Shown here one piece after another: positions 49,236-58,760 of a stretch of DNA of 64,000 bases. A program made the position numbers and the translations under genes. The stretch is from Entonaema liquescens (taxonomy: Eukaryota > Ascomycota > Sordariomycetes > Xylariales > Xylariaceae). The DNA lies in the NCBI GenBank assembly GCA_902805475.1, contig CADCSX010000001.1:310001-374000 (forward strand), given 5' to 3'. The notes beneath the pieces are model-generated. The model was not told the origin of the DNA. It searched no databases and worked only from the letters and a program-made list of their open reading frames with translations. Position 1 is the stretch's first letter; every line of letters starts with the position of its first letter.

Positions 49236-49388
49236 TGTTAAAAATAAACGTAAGTTATAAAGTATAAATTAATTATATTAATTAGTTATTTGATTAAGTG
49301 TATGAATAAAGTATATATAATATATAAAAGCTACGGGTATGGGGTGTATAATTAGCCCCCTGATTTACCAACCACATATATTCTAGCA
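49236..49388. repeat. Right LTR
   Basis: 153 bp, starting TGTTAAAAATAAACG and ending ATTCTAGCA. Here the inner (left) third is mutated and the outer (right) third keeps C and G (for example AGCCCCCTGATTTACC), the mirror image of the left LTR. Confidence 0.92.
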
Positions 49389-49788
49389 TACATGGTGTTC
49401 TCGAGACTGCTAAATGGCTGTGGAATAAGCACTTCGCCGCCGTGGCTGGAGATTCGTGGGCTTTTGAGGCCATAATGCCTCTTAAAGAGGATGGGACAGT
49501 AGGAAGTCCAACGGACCTAGGTAAGTCTACACGGCCCTTGGATAATATGACAGCTTCATATATCATCCTCGATTACAATTTGAAACGAGGCATTCGCTAA
49601 CAACACTTTAAGTTCTCCATCCTTGGCTACTTTCCATGTTCGGTATGTCGATCGGCGAGCTTTGGGATCTCAAGGCGCTCTCTGCACACTGCAAGGCTTC
49701 GGGACGATATAGCTTCCTCCTTACATCGGCGCCGTTGAATATTCCCGGACTGGTCGGGTCTCCGCCGAATGCTCTAGCTCTTTTCTAA

Positions 49789-50236
49789 GCCGAAAGTAGG
49801 AAGTATTTTATTAAAAGTATATATGAAAAGGGGATGTAAATATAAATATGATAGCATTTGGCGGTGTGAATTATTGCTATCCAAAGACCAGTCATTACTT
49901 AGTTTAGTAGTCTATAAGACAATCATCATAAATGTGTGTATCTAAGTAGGTTATTACCTAGGGATGGAATCGTATCCGGCTACCGACTACCAGTATGGCA
50001 GGTGTTAGTTGATCGTTTAGCGACAAAAGAGCAGCATTGAATGTCGTTCATAAGGGTCATTGCACTGTGTACTGTTACTTAGTAAACTATATTCTCCTGA
50101 ATTGAATAAATATTTCTAACCAAATTAATTATTTTAAAGACTCTTCTGCCATTCATTGCCCACCAGCGTGTCTCCTGAGTGATAATCAAGTCAAGATTCA
50201 TATTAACACAAACAACTCCGAAATCAAATCTAAGCC
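49789..50236. other. Intergenic region
   Basis: No gene seen. It is the 3' flank of the split cyclase-family gene and the 5' flank of the possible small secreted protein. Confidence 0.5.
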
Positions 50237-50502
50237 ATGAGATTCCTCTTTCTTATTGCCGCTGTACCTGCTCTTCAGACTGTCTTTTGCAGAGTAAGCA
50301 CGAAGCCGGCTTTTACCTAGGTAGCTAGAAAATATTCCAAGTAACATCACATAGCGACTGTCTTCCAGCCAAAAGCGGTTATGGATGTGCTGTAGCGGAC
50401 TACTATCCGGAGTGTTCAGTATGTGTATTGAATTGTGTTGGTGGAAGCTTCAATTATAATGGAGCGGGCTCACAGGTCACTTGCTCTGGATGCCCATCAT
50501 AG
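50237..50502 (+). pseudogene. Possible small secreted Cys-rich protein, frame unresolved
   Basis: The ATG at 50237 opens a hydrophobic, signal-peptide-like stretch (MRFLFLIAAVPALQTVFCR) that meets a GTAAGC donor at 50294. After the acceptor at about 50368 (CTTCCAG) one frame reads KSGYGCAVADYYPECSVC and on to SCPS-type ending at the TAG 50500-50502, with six cysteines in 43 residues. Small size, a leader and many cysteines fit a fungal secreted effector-like or antimicrobial-like protein. The phases do not match, however: the donor leaves phase 0 while the Cys-rich frame needs one extra base. Either a micro-exon is missed, the splice site is different, or an indel broke the gene. No homologue is claimed. 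Confidence 0.35.
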
Positions 50503-50606
50503 GAAGTTTCCCAAGATGGGCGTGCTGAAGCTCTTCGAAAGATGTGGCATCTAGGGATGCATGCATGAAGCTACCACTGTATACGAAGACATACTCGATA
50601 TCTCAT

Positions 50607-52473
50607 CTACCAAGACGGCTGATGAACGTTGGGAGACATTTCGGATCCAAGTACGCTCACAATATCCCGGCGGATTGCCTTAACCACGTTTAAGTCCGCC
50701 GCTTGTACTCCTGGCTCAGGGACCTCATCACAAGACACGGTATCTGTATCCGTATCCGTATCCTCGCTCTCGGTGCGTCTAAACACGTTTGCCTCGAATT
50801 GGTCCAGTAATACTTCCATAGAAGCATCTTGTATTAACCCAATAGATTGGACTGGTAAAAAGTGGGAGATTTCATACGCGCGACCGTAGTGTATTCTTGC
50901 GGTCCTTGAAAGTGTAGTTGACGGGTGATCGGATTTCATTCGTGCAGGTGAAAGTACCATTCTTGTTTCGTTAGCCATAGGCGGAGGCGGCTCATTACTT
51001 GAATGCAGAATGCCAAATAGTTCTTGATCTGGTTGATCTCCACAACCCTGCCGAGAGTACCTGTTTATTCCAGGTGTAGTACGTTAGCTATAAGTCATTA
51101 TACAAGTTGTAAATTAAGCTTGATAGTAGAACAAGTTCACCTACATGTGAATTCCGAGACATAGACATTTATTTGCACCCTGACGAACAACCACGAAGCG
51201 TTGAATAAGGACCGGGCCCATCAGAAAATGAAGAACTTTGCTTGCCCCATTTATAGATCTGGCTAATTCAACATCAGTGGGAATTGGTATGTCCTCTGTT
51301 ATATGCGTTAAGTCAATCCATGCCTCTGCCGAGAAGCCCAAACCCAGGAAAGGGGATGTAAGTTTGATACGGGGCACTAAACAATCCCTCCTCTCTGATT
51401 TCAGGTGTTTTGAAACGTTTCTCGGTAGCATTGAGAAATAATACTCCCAATGTACCCTACGGAAATGCTCGCTAGCCCAAAATTCCTTTGGGCATGGTCG
51501 AGCATCCTTACAAAGCAGACAGATGACCTGAGTAGAATCATGCGGTACACTCTTGCAATACCGGACCATTCTTCTTAAAGGGAGACTCCGAATTTGAACA
51601 TGTCGTTTTCCCCTGTCTTCAAGACTTTCCGCTCTGGCCTTCTCTTTAAGTGCCGGAATTGGTTCAAGGGGGAGGTTCCCGAAATCCACGTCTCTAAACC
51701 CTCGCTCATTTTGTAAACTCAAATACGAAGTGATCTGGGCCGAGAATATCTAGCCAGGCCTGAAAAAGGATTCCGGGGCTTTCTATTCATGGAATCCAGG
51801 ACAGATATCTAGGCTAAAAGCGGAAGGATAGATTACAGCCGAAGGTTTGACGTCTTTCGCCCACCTTTCATCATAATATCTCAGTAGTGGATAGGCCGGG
51901 TCGATTTCCGCTACGCATCTAGCATCATAACCAGTACTATTACCCCCATTAGTAACGTCTCAAAAATTGTGGAAAGGCACCGGTTTACTTATAGTAACAT
52001 GCCAGGGATACAAGGCAATTGACAGCCGCCAACATCGTAGACAGTGTTCCTTTCAGATCACTAACCTTATACACAAATCAGTACCAAAGTCGAATTTCAC
52101 GTCCTAGAGTCCCTTTCACCTTGTCGGGCATCTGAGTAGCCCATTTGCCTTTCTTATAGGCATCTTTAACAATGTTACCCGAACCACCTTGCCTTAGACT
52201 CTTTTGATAAGTTTCGTATAGAGTGAGGAATGTCTCAATCGCCTCGTTTGAAGTATTAATCGTGAAGAGTAGAGCATTAACAGTTGCTTGTGCAAGCTGA
52301 TTCGCCGCTCGGAGTTCTTCGACCTGGATGAGAACCTTATGAACCACATTAAGCTGCGCAATGAGTCCTCGATATTCGTTCGAAGACCCCTTGGCGTCTG
52401 ATAAAGATTTACAGAGCGTATATGCCAGCTGCGCGCCGGCCAGGATGTCGCCCACAGAGAACCCAAACGACAT
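50607..52473 (-). CDS. Fungal N-terminal (STAND-like) domain protein, exon structure partly unresolved
   Basis: The first exon 52473-52120 starts MSFGFSVGDILAGAQLAYTL, the common fungal N-terminal helical domain found ahead of NACHT/STAND or ubiquitin-like modules. A 54-nt intron (GTGAAA donor, TACTGAT branch, TATAAG acceptor) leads to VSDLKGTLSTMLAAVNCLVS from 52065. Further pieces follow on the same strand: GYDARCVAEIDPAYPLLRYY (about 51900), ILFQAWLDILGPDHFVFEF in another frame (about 51750), a 190-codon frame 51719-51141 containing CLLCKDARPCPKEFW, and a frame 50978-50607 with an Asp-Thr repeat. Frames do not join cleanly by eye, so this is either one multi-exon gene, two genes, or a decaying copy. 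Such proteins are often linked to self/non-self recognition, which is family knowledge and not shown here. Confidence 0.45.
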
Positions 52474-53369
52474 GATGGAAACAGCTGCAGAATACAGCCG
52501 AGTCGTTTCCAACGGAGCCACGCACACTATACTCTTCTCCCTTAAAAGTGTGAAAAGTGTGAAAAGTGTGATATTAAGATGTTTTGATTTATCACGAGGC
52601 TCTAAATACGGCCCGGATAGAAATTCTGCCTTTAGAAGTAAGGCTTATCTATCAAACACAGCCATTGCACAGCCAGCGATTCCCGAACCAATAGTCATCA
52701 TGCATATGATCGTACGGTGCGTATATGTAGCATCCAATAATAATTCAAGTCAGGGGTATAATATACTTAGCACATCTGCCCAACCTATACCTAATGAAGA
52801 ACATGTTACGAGATAACTAAGAGGCTTTACGTAGAAGTCAACAGGAATTTATCCACTAGGTAGCTATTATTGTCCATAGTTCAGTTTTAGTAAGGGGTGG
52901 GTTTTTTCTTTTCCTACAAGTAGGTATGCTTTGCCGGGAACGATTTCGCTTCAGAAAACCATTGCCTAACTATAAAAGCAGTACAGGCACAAAGTGTATG
53001 TATTGCTCAGATGACTGGCACTCTGCGCAAGACCTTGTCAAAATAGGTCTTATGTAGTTGGGCTGCTTGGCGTTGGTGGTAGACAAGGGACTCGGGTAGA
53101 TAGCCACTTATAAAGAGAATGTTCATTGTCTCCTAAACAAGTCCATTATAGGCATATTGAAATCCTAGTTTCCTTTGTCTATGCTGCTAGATTGTTCTAG
53201 ATCGTTTATAAAAAAAAAAAAGTTTGTCTCCAATTGGGATTCTTATTTTCCCTGGATTACTACTGGCTATATCACAAGTTCTATTTTGTTATTCAATTTG
53301 CCGAAAAAGCTCAGTAGTGCATTGACTTCAGTTCCCCATACCAGTGTCATCAACTGTACCCTTTCAACC
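52474..53369. other. Divergent intergenic region
   Basis: Spacer between the STAND-like locus and the RING-like gene. It holds three tandem AAAAGTGTG units at 52544-52570 and a run of A bases near 53211-53222. An open frame continuing upstream of 53370 without a better start is not used. Confidence 0.5.
52544..52570. repeat. Three tandem AAAAGTGTG units
   Basis: Three perfect 9-bp units lie about 70 bp upstream of the STAND-like start codon, probably in its promoter or leader. Confidence 0.8.
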
Positions 53370-54215
53370 ATGCCTAATAGATATGAAGTCCCAAGGAGAA
53401 GCTGTAGTCCTATTGAATATACACCAGAGCCAGGCGAAATTGTATACCATGAACAACGTGCTACCTATCTTCCCCCCGGAGTAACAGAAGACATCTATGG
53501 TAATGTCCGCAATAGCCCACCCCCTGGGCTTATACAAGCACGGGAAAAGACACCACAACTCATAAGTTACCCTTCACACATGCAAGCGCAGGCTAGCAAT
53601 ATTCGCGTCTTAACGAACGAAGATGTTTCTGTATTCGGCGACTTCGCCAGGTTAATCGAGCTAGGGTTAGACTCTGCGGGGCGTCAAATTGAACTCGATT
53701 TAAGATGCCATGTATCCCATGCTTTATTAGACGTATATACAAGAAATTCTCGGCCTCGGAACCCCGATGAGGCTGCCCGAACAGAACCAATGGCCGTTCT
53801 ACCGTGCGGCCACTATTTCGGGTTTAGGGGCATTGACGATTGGATCAGAACTCGTCTCGACGATGACATGCCGCCAGACTGCCCCGTCTGTCGCTTCTGC
53901 ATCATATACCCGGAATGCGGCCATGAAATAAAAATAAGGCCCTACGATCCACGCTTCCAGCGCGTTGGACAACTTCCGTTAACTCTACCCGAGGGCGGCT
54001 ATGTCCCAGGTTATTGCTTTAGTTGTCGCGCTGAGTTTATCAAGTGGGTGAGTCAACACTTAGCAGAAGAGATCTATCCTGAAGGGATACTTTCCCAAGC
54101 GTTTATACGCCCAAGTCAGTGCGGGCCGGTCCATTTTGAAAATAAGAGAATTAGAATGCAAGATGATATACATGATATGGCCTTTAGAGCCGAAGCAGAG
54201 TATTCCCATTGGTAA
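53370..54215 (+). CDS. RING-like zinc-binding protein
   Basis: Single exon, 281 residues from the ATG at 53370, which has a good context and follows a CT-rich tract. The N-terminal half is Pro/Glu-rich without a known domain (EYTPEPGEIVYHEQ, VRNSPPPGL). Around residues 140-180 it reads MAVLPCGHYFGFRGIDDWIR and then DDDMPPDCPVCRFC, a CGH...CPVC pattern like the second half of a RING finger. More metal-ligand-like residues follow (YPECGHEIKI, GYCFSCRAEFIKW). An E3 ubiquitin ligase role is possible, but the first Cys pair of a classical RING is not obvious, so the fold is uncertain. Proteins of this style are common and divergent in filamentous fungi. Confidence 0.7.
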   Translation: MPNRYEVPRRSCSPIEYTPEPGEIVYHEQRATYLPPGVTEDIYGNVRNSPPPGLIQAREKTPQLISYPSHMQAQASNIRVLTNEDVSVFGDFARLIELGLDSAGRQIELDLRCHVSHALLDVYTRNSRPRNPDEAARTEPMAVLPCGHYFGFRGIDDWIRTRLDDDMPPDCPVCRFCIIYPECGHEIKIRPYDPRFQRVGQLPLTLPEGGYVPGYCFSCRAEFIKWVSQHLAEEIYPEGILSQAFIRPSQCGPVHFENKRIRMQDDIHDMAFRAEAEYSHW

Positions 54216-54544
54216 CCCAACCTACCCACCCCAATCAGTGTTGCCACATGTATCTTATTCCTGCAGAGTAGAGAAAAGATAAATTGGAAATACATGTATA
54301 TAAAAGAAGAATAACTATAACTACATAATAATACGTTTAGATGATGTTTAGGTATATATAATAGAGCCAGGTTGACGGATATACAACAGTATGATAAGAA
54401 TAACCAAGATTAATAAGATACATACCTATATAAATAGGTAATGATACTCCCAGTTTATCGTATTATATACATGATGAGTCCTCTTAATGTATTCAATCTA
54501 GTCCAACCGCTCCTCGGTCCTGAAACTACCTAAGACACTAAGTT
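54216..54544. other. Convergent AT-rich spacer
   Basis: Short spacer carrying both 3' ends of the flanking convergent genes. No other feature seen. Confidence 0.55.
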
Positions 54545-55652
54545 TCATACTGATGAACCTTTCATCGACTCCAGAATACCTCTAGCATTAGCAAACTCAA
54601 ACTCTTTCATCGTCTCGTCGAATAGTTGGTCTGCAGCATCTTTCCCTTCAGGAGTATATAAAAAGGCGTTAAATCTAAAGGGTTAGCAAATTAGTAAGCA
54701 CAAAAGAAAGGGGCTTGCAAAAGTAAATAACTTACGGCGCAATATTCCAACTCATAAGAAACGAGCAGTGTGACTCCTTTCCCTTAACTAGGGCCGCGTC
54801 TAGATATGTCGAGGCGCCATCTCTCACTGTTCGCGCCGCTATAGCGGCAAATAAGGCCATTGCAGGCCTGATCATGATGCCAGCTTCCCGGCTAAGCTCC
54901 GTGCCTTTGACGTAACCCGGACACACCAGGTTGACGATAACATCGTCTGCAGACACGTACTCGCTGAGCTTGTAAGCGAACATTTGACCAAGGACCTTGG
55001 ATAAATTATAGTTCTTCTCGTTATTAGGAGCGAAAAACTTAGGGTCATCTAGAGCCGCTATGATAGACTTGTGGCCGTCGGCTGTCGGTAGGGGCGCGGT
55101 GAGTGCCAAGGCCGCATTGACAATTGTAAGCCGACCAGGGGTCCCGGGTGGAGACTTGTTCTTGAGGATAGGGAGTAATAGGATAGCGAGGAATACCGTT
55201 GATAGGTAGTTGATTTGGAGAATCATTTCGTGACCGGTGCTAGGTTCCGTGGTGTACTTTAACGCCATTACGCCTGCGTTGAGAATAGCAATGTCAAGTC
55301 GGGCGAGCTGGCTATCGACGCGCTTGACAAAATTCTGGATCGAACTGTACTTGCTCATATCTACAAGCATGACCTCAATAGTTGCTTTCGGGTACAATTT
55401 TCGAAGTTTGGCGGCGGCTGCATCTCCCTTTTCTTGATTCCGGACAGCAATGACTAGATGGGACAGGCGGAGTGCAAGCATCTGCTTAGCAGCTTCGTAT
55501 CCCAAGCCGGTATTCGCTCCGGTGATGAGGGCGACTTTCCCGGTAAGATCGGTAGTACTCGGCGGATGTTGCGCCTTAGTCCGGAACTGATTCTTCACGA
55601 AGACGCTGCCGAATCCGACATCTAACGGTGGTAATTCTTTTGAGGTAGGCAT
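54545..55652 (-). CDS. Short-chain dehydrogenase/reductase
   Basis: Two exons, 55652-54736 and 54674-54545, give 348 residues. The cofactor motif is LTGKVALITGANTGLGYEAA (TGxxxGxG), next the structural NAG in DIAILNAGVMAL, and the active-site YxxxK is YNLSK in EKNYNLSKVLGQMF. The sequence order resembles the fungal retinol dehydrogenase-like or WWOX-like SDR group, with a substrate-binding C-terminal part LVCPGYVKGTELSRE. These are NAD(P)H-dependent oxidoreductases on carbonyls or alcohols. The second exon adds a helical tail (PEGKDAADQLFDETMKEFEF) typical of this group. Substrate unknown and no pathway partner is adjacent. Confidence 0.93.
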
Positions 55653-56497
55653 TGTGTTTGTTCTTAGGGTATGGGCGGCGACTCTAGATCGACACTATTA
55701 TGGTGGTATATGTTGTTGACTTATACTTGAGCTGATAACTGCAAAACTTAAGAACTCTGTTGTGTTAAAAATTCTAAATGAATAGACCCAACGCGAAGGG
55801 TCTACCATTTTATGTGAGATATAGAACGCCATCGCTGTGACGCTAATTCCTGATTACCACGTCTACGTAATGAGTTTGGTGAAGCTCTTTCTGGATAACA
55901 ATGAGACGGAGTATCTGGAACGGAGACTTTCGTAGACAAGTTCCCGGCAGTGCTGAAGAGACAAGGACAAGGGTCCGCATTTTTCTGCATAACATTCAAC
56001 CAATAGGAGCCAACTTCTATTTCGAATGTAGCATTCGCCGCAATGGCACATCGAGGCTATACCCAAATAGGCAAACAATCTCTAAGGCGCTTGGCCAGAT
56101 AAGGTTTAGTTGAACGATCATTGCATACGACTTGACGGATCCCGGCGGCCCTGGATTATAAACTCATCTGGTAGGCTTTAAATACTTCTCCATCTCAACA
56201 CACTCATGTATAGATTGTTTTCCCATCTAGGAAGTCAATCTCAGTTCTATCATACCAACTATATACTTATCTAGTAGGGATACAATATATGGGACTGAAA
56301 GAGAATCCGTATGGCGAACTAGTCTTGATTGTTGCATACCATTAACGGGCCTATCTTGGAAACGACTAATACCGACTGTACCTATCTTCCATACCGAAAA
56401 TATGGCACCAACACCCAAGGCTTCAGGTAAGAGACACATGTCAGTTTATATTTAGCCAAGGGTCGAATCTCACATATGCATCCAATCTAGCAGGGGT
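55653..56497. other. Divergent intergenic region
   Basis: Spacer between the SDR gene and the next plus-strand gene. A possible short first exon of the latter (ATG at 56402, GTAAG donor at 56427) exists, but its phase does not match the next exon, so it is not included. Confidence 0.5.
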
Positions 56498-58089
56498 ATG
56501 CCCTTCATCGTGTCTACCGGCACCAAGAAGCCAGACCCCGAAATGCGGAAGCTCATCAGGAGCCACGTGATGATGGGCAAGAACCGCGGAAAGATTCTAC
56601 GCCCGAAGCATAGCAAAAGCGGAGGAGAGTCAAGTAGCCCGGAGGAATCGCATAGTTTTAGATCAAAATCGAGTTTGGACGGGGAATATGATGATACCGA
56701 ACCAATCACATTAACACCCGTTGTCGTTCCCAGGAGAGTGGGAGGTGATTTATCTTTCATCAGATTTGCGGATACGATAGAGGACTCTAGTATAGCTGTT
56801 ATCTTAGAGTGTAAGTGTAACATCCTATCTCCGGGAAGCCCCCTTGGTCCTCTTAATACATGATTCGTATGCTTATACATTCCTACGCAGTCTCCAGCAT
56901 TGCGAAGAAAGCACTATTCCCCTTAGAGTCATGCATCTCTTTCGGCGTTAGGGAAAAGGCAGGGTGGTTAGAGGCTCTTACTCTCGACGCCGCGTATCTC
57001 CATGCCCTGGCTTTCTCGACACGTACCTACTTCGACCTTATGCCAGGCTGCACGCCGAGCAAGGGGCCCGCTTCGGCATACCCACATATGCTCAAGACGC
57101 TCCGGCTCCTGCGTGAGAGGCTGGATACGCCGGAAAATGATGTAGTGGTCAAGTCGTCATTCAGCACAACCGCGGTGGTGTTGTGCCTCGCATTCCACGC
57201 TCATATCACAGGGGAGCGCGAAACGGCAAGACACCACATGCTCGGACTCCGTAAAATAGTCGACCTGAAAGGGGGACTCACAGGCCTGAAAAATGTCAAG
57301 ATTATCATCGAACTCCTAAGGTAAGCTCAACCTGCTGTCCCTCTTCCTACCCCGTTTAACAAATCACATAGATGCGACATGGGAATGGCCCTACATAATG
57401 GCACCAAACCTATATTCTTCGCCGACCCAGTCCGTGAGCCGTACTGGCCATACCCGGACTTCTCACTATACGGTATCATGCCCAACCCCGAAGACGAACC
57501 TCTTTTCACCATCTTAGATACAGAGCTAGCCTCTACCTGGCGCACAATGAAGCAATTCTGCACTCTCGTCAACCGTGCCGCCGCCGCTGGGCGAAGACTG
57601 TCTGAACAAATCCTTCTAGACACCATGGCTTCAGTCATGTACCGACTCCTGCACATGCGTTTCGCGCGAGGCTCTCCCTCGGAAGTCGTGCGCTTAGGCC
57701 TGTTAGCTTTCTGCTCCAGCGTATTCCTGCAATGGGCCAGTGTTCGGCTACCATACACACATTTCCCAGGCGTATACCGAGATAACCTCGTGAATCTCGA
57801 GTTGCCCGTTTCGGATAATGCCGACGGCGGCCTGGAGAACATCTCCACTTCGCGGCTGCTTCTCTGGCTGCTAACAGTTGGTGCCGTTTCCGTATTCAAC
57901 GGGGCTGACGGCGAGATCTGGTTGAAGCCCTGGCTGCAAGTAAACCTAGAGCTATGTGGTGTGAACTCATGGTCTGCGATGCGCACTGAATTGGATTCGT
58001 TCATGTGGATCGGGACTGTGCAAGATTCGCCTGGGAAAGCCCTCTTCAACTCGATCCTGTCTTCGCGTCTGCGTTTGGAAGTCAATTGA
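56498..58089 (+). CDS. Fungal transcription-factor-domain protein without a visible zinc cluster
   Basis: Three exons, 56498-56810, 56891-57320 and 57372-58089, give 486 residues. The start reads MPFIVSTGTKKPDPEMRKLI followed by RSHVMMGKNRGK, a signature of a group of fungal regulators that carry the fungal-specific transcription factor domain but often lack the Zn2Cys6 cluster. The middle (DAAYLHALAFSTRTYFDL, TTAVVLCLAFHAHITGERET, HHMLGLRKIVDLKGG) and the end (DLLLWLLTVGAVS-like, seen as RLLLWLLTVGAVSVF) fit that helical domain. It is probably nuclear. An upstream short exon is possible, which would lengthen the N-terminus by fewer than ten residues. Target genes unknown. Confidence 0.82.
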
Positions 58090-58760
58090 CACCTATTATC
58101 AGTCCCGCCATATTTTAGTATCAATGGGATAATGACTTGCTAGATGGACAATGGGTTAGCTTGGCATGGCGTCTTGGGAATAGTTTCTTAGAGATTTCTG
58201 AGGGACGTATAGCGTCATAAATAATATCCTAGCCGGGTAAAGCCGGGATAGATTAGTGTGTTCCAGCAAGTAGACTTGAATATCTAGATCATATTATTAG
58301 TTGGATATTCTAAAGCCTCATATGTGAAATGATATCGGCCTTTGTATACTGCTCGGTCATATAGGAGTTAGTTACTAGAAACGTAATAATGGTGTAGATG
58401 TTCTCATTTAACCAGTTACTTTTAGTCTGCCACAGCCCACGCGTGCAGACCTATTACCCAAACGCCCATGACGCCCATGACGCCCATGACGCCCATGACG
58501 CCCATGACGCCCATGCCGAGCAACGCAGAATGAGTAAAAGCAATAGCTATATCGAACCACTTTTATGCAAATCATTCATCATGCCAAGTGTGGAATTTCC
58601 TTATCTTACATCTTAAATCCGAAGCGCTGACTGGGTATTTCTCCTACATAGCTGATATTTCAGAACTCCTCCATCCCAAACCCCCCAATCACAGATAAGG
58701 GTATTCTCACATAATAGTCTATCTTTGAGTAGTTGGCTTTTCTGTCACCTTGTGTACGTG
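58090..58760. other. Convergent spacer with a 9-bp tandem repeat
   Basis: Holds both 3' ends of the flanking genes and a six-unit ACGCCCATG array (separate entry). A plus-strand open frame at 58398-58616 is open because of the repeat and is not taken as a gene. Confidence 0.5.
58462..58515. repeat. Six tandem ACGCCCATG units
   Basis: Six perfect 9-bp units. In one frame they would encode repeated His-Asp-Ala, but the surrounding frame has no support as a gene. Confidence 0.9.

Larger units (their letters stand above)
42321..49393. mobile_element. LTR retrotransposon, RIP-degraded, with 5-bp target duplication
   Basis: The element runs 42326-49388 (7,063 bp) between TACAT duplications at 42321-42325 and 49389-49393. 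It has two 153-bp LTRs, each starting TG and ending CA. The roughly 6.76-kb interior is extremely AT-rich with no open frame of any note, so gag, protease, reverse transcriptase and integrase cannot be seen; Ty3 or Ty1 type cannot be assigned by eye. Just inside the left LTR the complementary strand reads purine-rich (AAATAAAAA), which could be a polypurine tract and would mean the element lies on the minus strand; this is weak. The size and 5-bp duplication fit a full-length LTR element. Interior damage is of RIP type. Confidence 0.93.
41516..49788 (+). pseudogene. Cyclase-family (PF04199-type) hydrolase split by an LTR retrotransposon
   Basis: Coding parts are 41516-41703, 41773-42325, then 49394-49520 and 49613-49788. 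Taking out the insertion and one copy of its 5-bp duplication leaves four blocks totalling 1,044 nt, an uninterrupted 347-residue frame of the usual family length. Family-type segments are QGCAWGIFDKDGKKDFLGTL, LSSQWDSLIHWHHQPSG, the metal-site-like LDHWHAVGGLVTRGVLIDF, and after the insertion AKWLWNKHFAAVAGDSWAFEA. The group is related to kynurenine formamidase and isatin hydrolase: metal-dependent amide or ester hydrolases. As it stands, translation would end inside the LTR (stop in the first codons after the junction), losing the last third. No other disabling change is visible, so the knock-out looks due to the insertion alone. Confidence 0.9.

Noticed and set aside
52066..52119. Apparent in-frame TGA in the STAND-like gene, first read as a C-to-T nonsense mutation
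   Set aside because: The stop falls in a 54-nt segment with GT donor, a TACTGAT branch-like site and a TATAAG acceptor; splicing it out gives a family-like sequence in frame.
56402..56426. Short first exon for the second transcription-factor-like gene
   Set aside because: It has an ATG and a good donor, but its phase does not match any acceptor before 56498.
58398..58616. Plus-strand 72-codon frame with His-Asp-Ala repeats
   Set aside because: It is open because of the six-unit 9-bp repeat and lies in a convergent 3' spacer.
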